Origin: Planctomycetaceae bacterium
GTDB lineage: Bacteria > Planctomycetota > Planctomycetia > Pirellulales > UBA1268
Length of the DNA stretch: 5,538 bases
Reading direction: 5' to 3'
Assembly (NCBI GenBank): GCA_018694455.1
Contig: JABHNP010000001.1
Coordinates: 1 to 5,538 of the forward strand
Shown piece after piece: positions 5,381 to 5,538 of the stretch; positions within the stretch are counted from its first letter, which is position 1, and each line of letters begins with the position of its first letter. Under the pieces are notes generated by a model. That model did not search any database. It was not told the DNA's origin and worked only from the letters and a program-made list of their open reading frames with translations. The translations under genes were made by a program, and so were the position numbers.

Positions 5381-5538
5381 ATGTTGCAGCAAACACCACT
5401 TTTCGACTGGCACACACAGAATCACGGGAGAATGGTGGACTTTGCGGGTTGGTCGATGCCTGTCCAATACACATCGATCGTATCTGAGCATCTTGGGACT
5501 CGAGAAGGCGTGGGTCTGTTTGACGTATCCCATATGGG
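5381..5538 (+). CDS. gcvT: Aminomethyltransferase (glycine cleavage system T protein), N-terminal part; continues beyond the right edge
   Basis: From the ATG at 5381 the frame is open to the window end (52 complete codons). It begins MLQQTPLFDWHTQNHGRMVD, followed by FAGWSMPVQYTSIVSEH (21-37) and ends with GLFDVSHMG. These are the diagnostic N-terminal motifs of GcvT (T-P-L-F-D-W-H, D-F-A-G-W-x-M-P-V-Q-Y and F-D-V-S-H-M). GcvT transfers the methylene group from the aminomethyl-lipoyl H protein to tetrahydrofolate and releases ammonia; it works with GcvH and GcvP in the cytoplasm. An in-frame stop (TAA 5360-5362) lies six codons before the ATG and no start codon falls between, so 5381 is the start. 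The gene is 101 nt after rnr on the same strand, with no visible Shine-Dalgarno, terminator or glycine riboswitch in between. It may read through from the rnr operon or use a promoter in the gap (an isolated TACAAT lies at 5305-5310). The folate-binding and C-terminal parts are outside the window. Confidence 0.93.
   Translation, partial: MLQQTPLFDWHTQNHGRMVDFAGWSMPVQYTSIVSEHLGTREGVGLFDVSHM

Noticed and set aside
5206..5487. Plus-strand frame of 93 codons overlapping the end of rnr and the start of gcvT
   Set aside because: It is out of frame with both and has no recognisable features past the lysine codons. It is noted only as the product of a hypothetical +1 slip at A9.

Overview
The window looks like an ordinary housekeeping stretch of a bacterial chromosome, most likely from a planctomycete (Planctomycetota, Pirellula-like). 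Four things point there: an archaeal/eukaryotic-type (type 3) prolyl-tRNA synthetase ending in Tyr; an envelope protein of the DUF1573 kind with the 'GSTSCTCT' motif; a YhaM-family OB-fold/HD nuclease; and a GcvT N-terminus containing 'VDFAGWSMPVQY'. The assignment rests on recalled family resemblance and no search was run. Base composition is roughly balanced, and I see no sign of recent transfer, insertion sequences, CRISPR or phage.

Layout. Two genes on the minus strand fill the left part. proS (complement 393-1892) is followed 88 nt downstream by the start of a DUF1573 protein gene (complement 1-304), which runs off the left edge. A 184-nt divergent intergenic region (1893-2076) separates them from three plus-strand genes: a YhaM-like 3'-5' exoribonuclease (2077-3099), RNase R (3150-5279) and the first 52 codons of gcvT (from 5381), which runs off the right edge. 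There is no RNA gene and no gene-free stretch longer than about 185 nt.

Function. The plus-strand pair places two different single-strand 3'-5' exoribonucleases side by side, 50 nt apart, which suggests an RNA-decay operon. gcvT probably begins a glycine-cleavage cluster that continues outside the window. proS supplies Pro-tRNA. The DUF1573 protein is probably exported or anchored in the membrane and is of unknown function.

I did not find a convincing undescribed system. The points most worth a second look are the tandem exoribonucleases, the RNase R that lacks the usual N-terminal helix-turn-helix and ends in a lysine tail encoded by slippery A-runs, the eroded zinc site of the ProRS, and a small palindrome overlapping a candidate promoter upstream of the DUF1573 gene.
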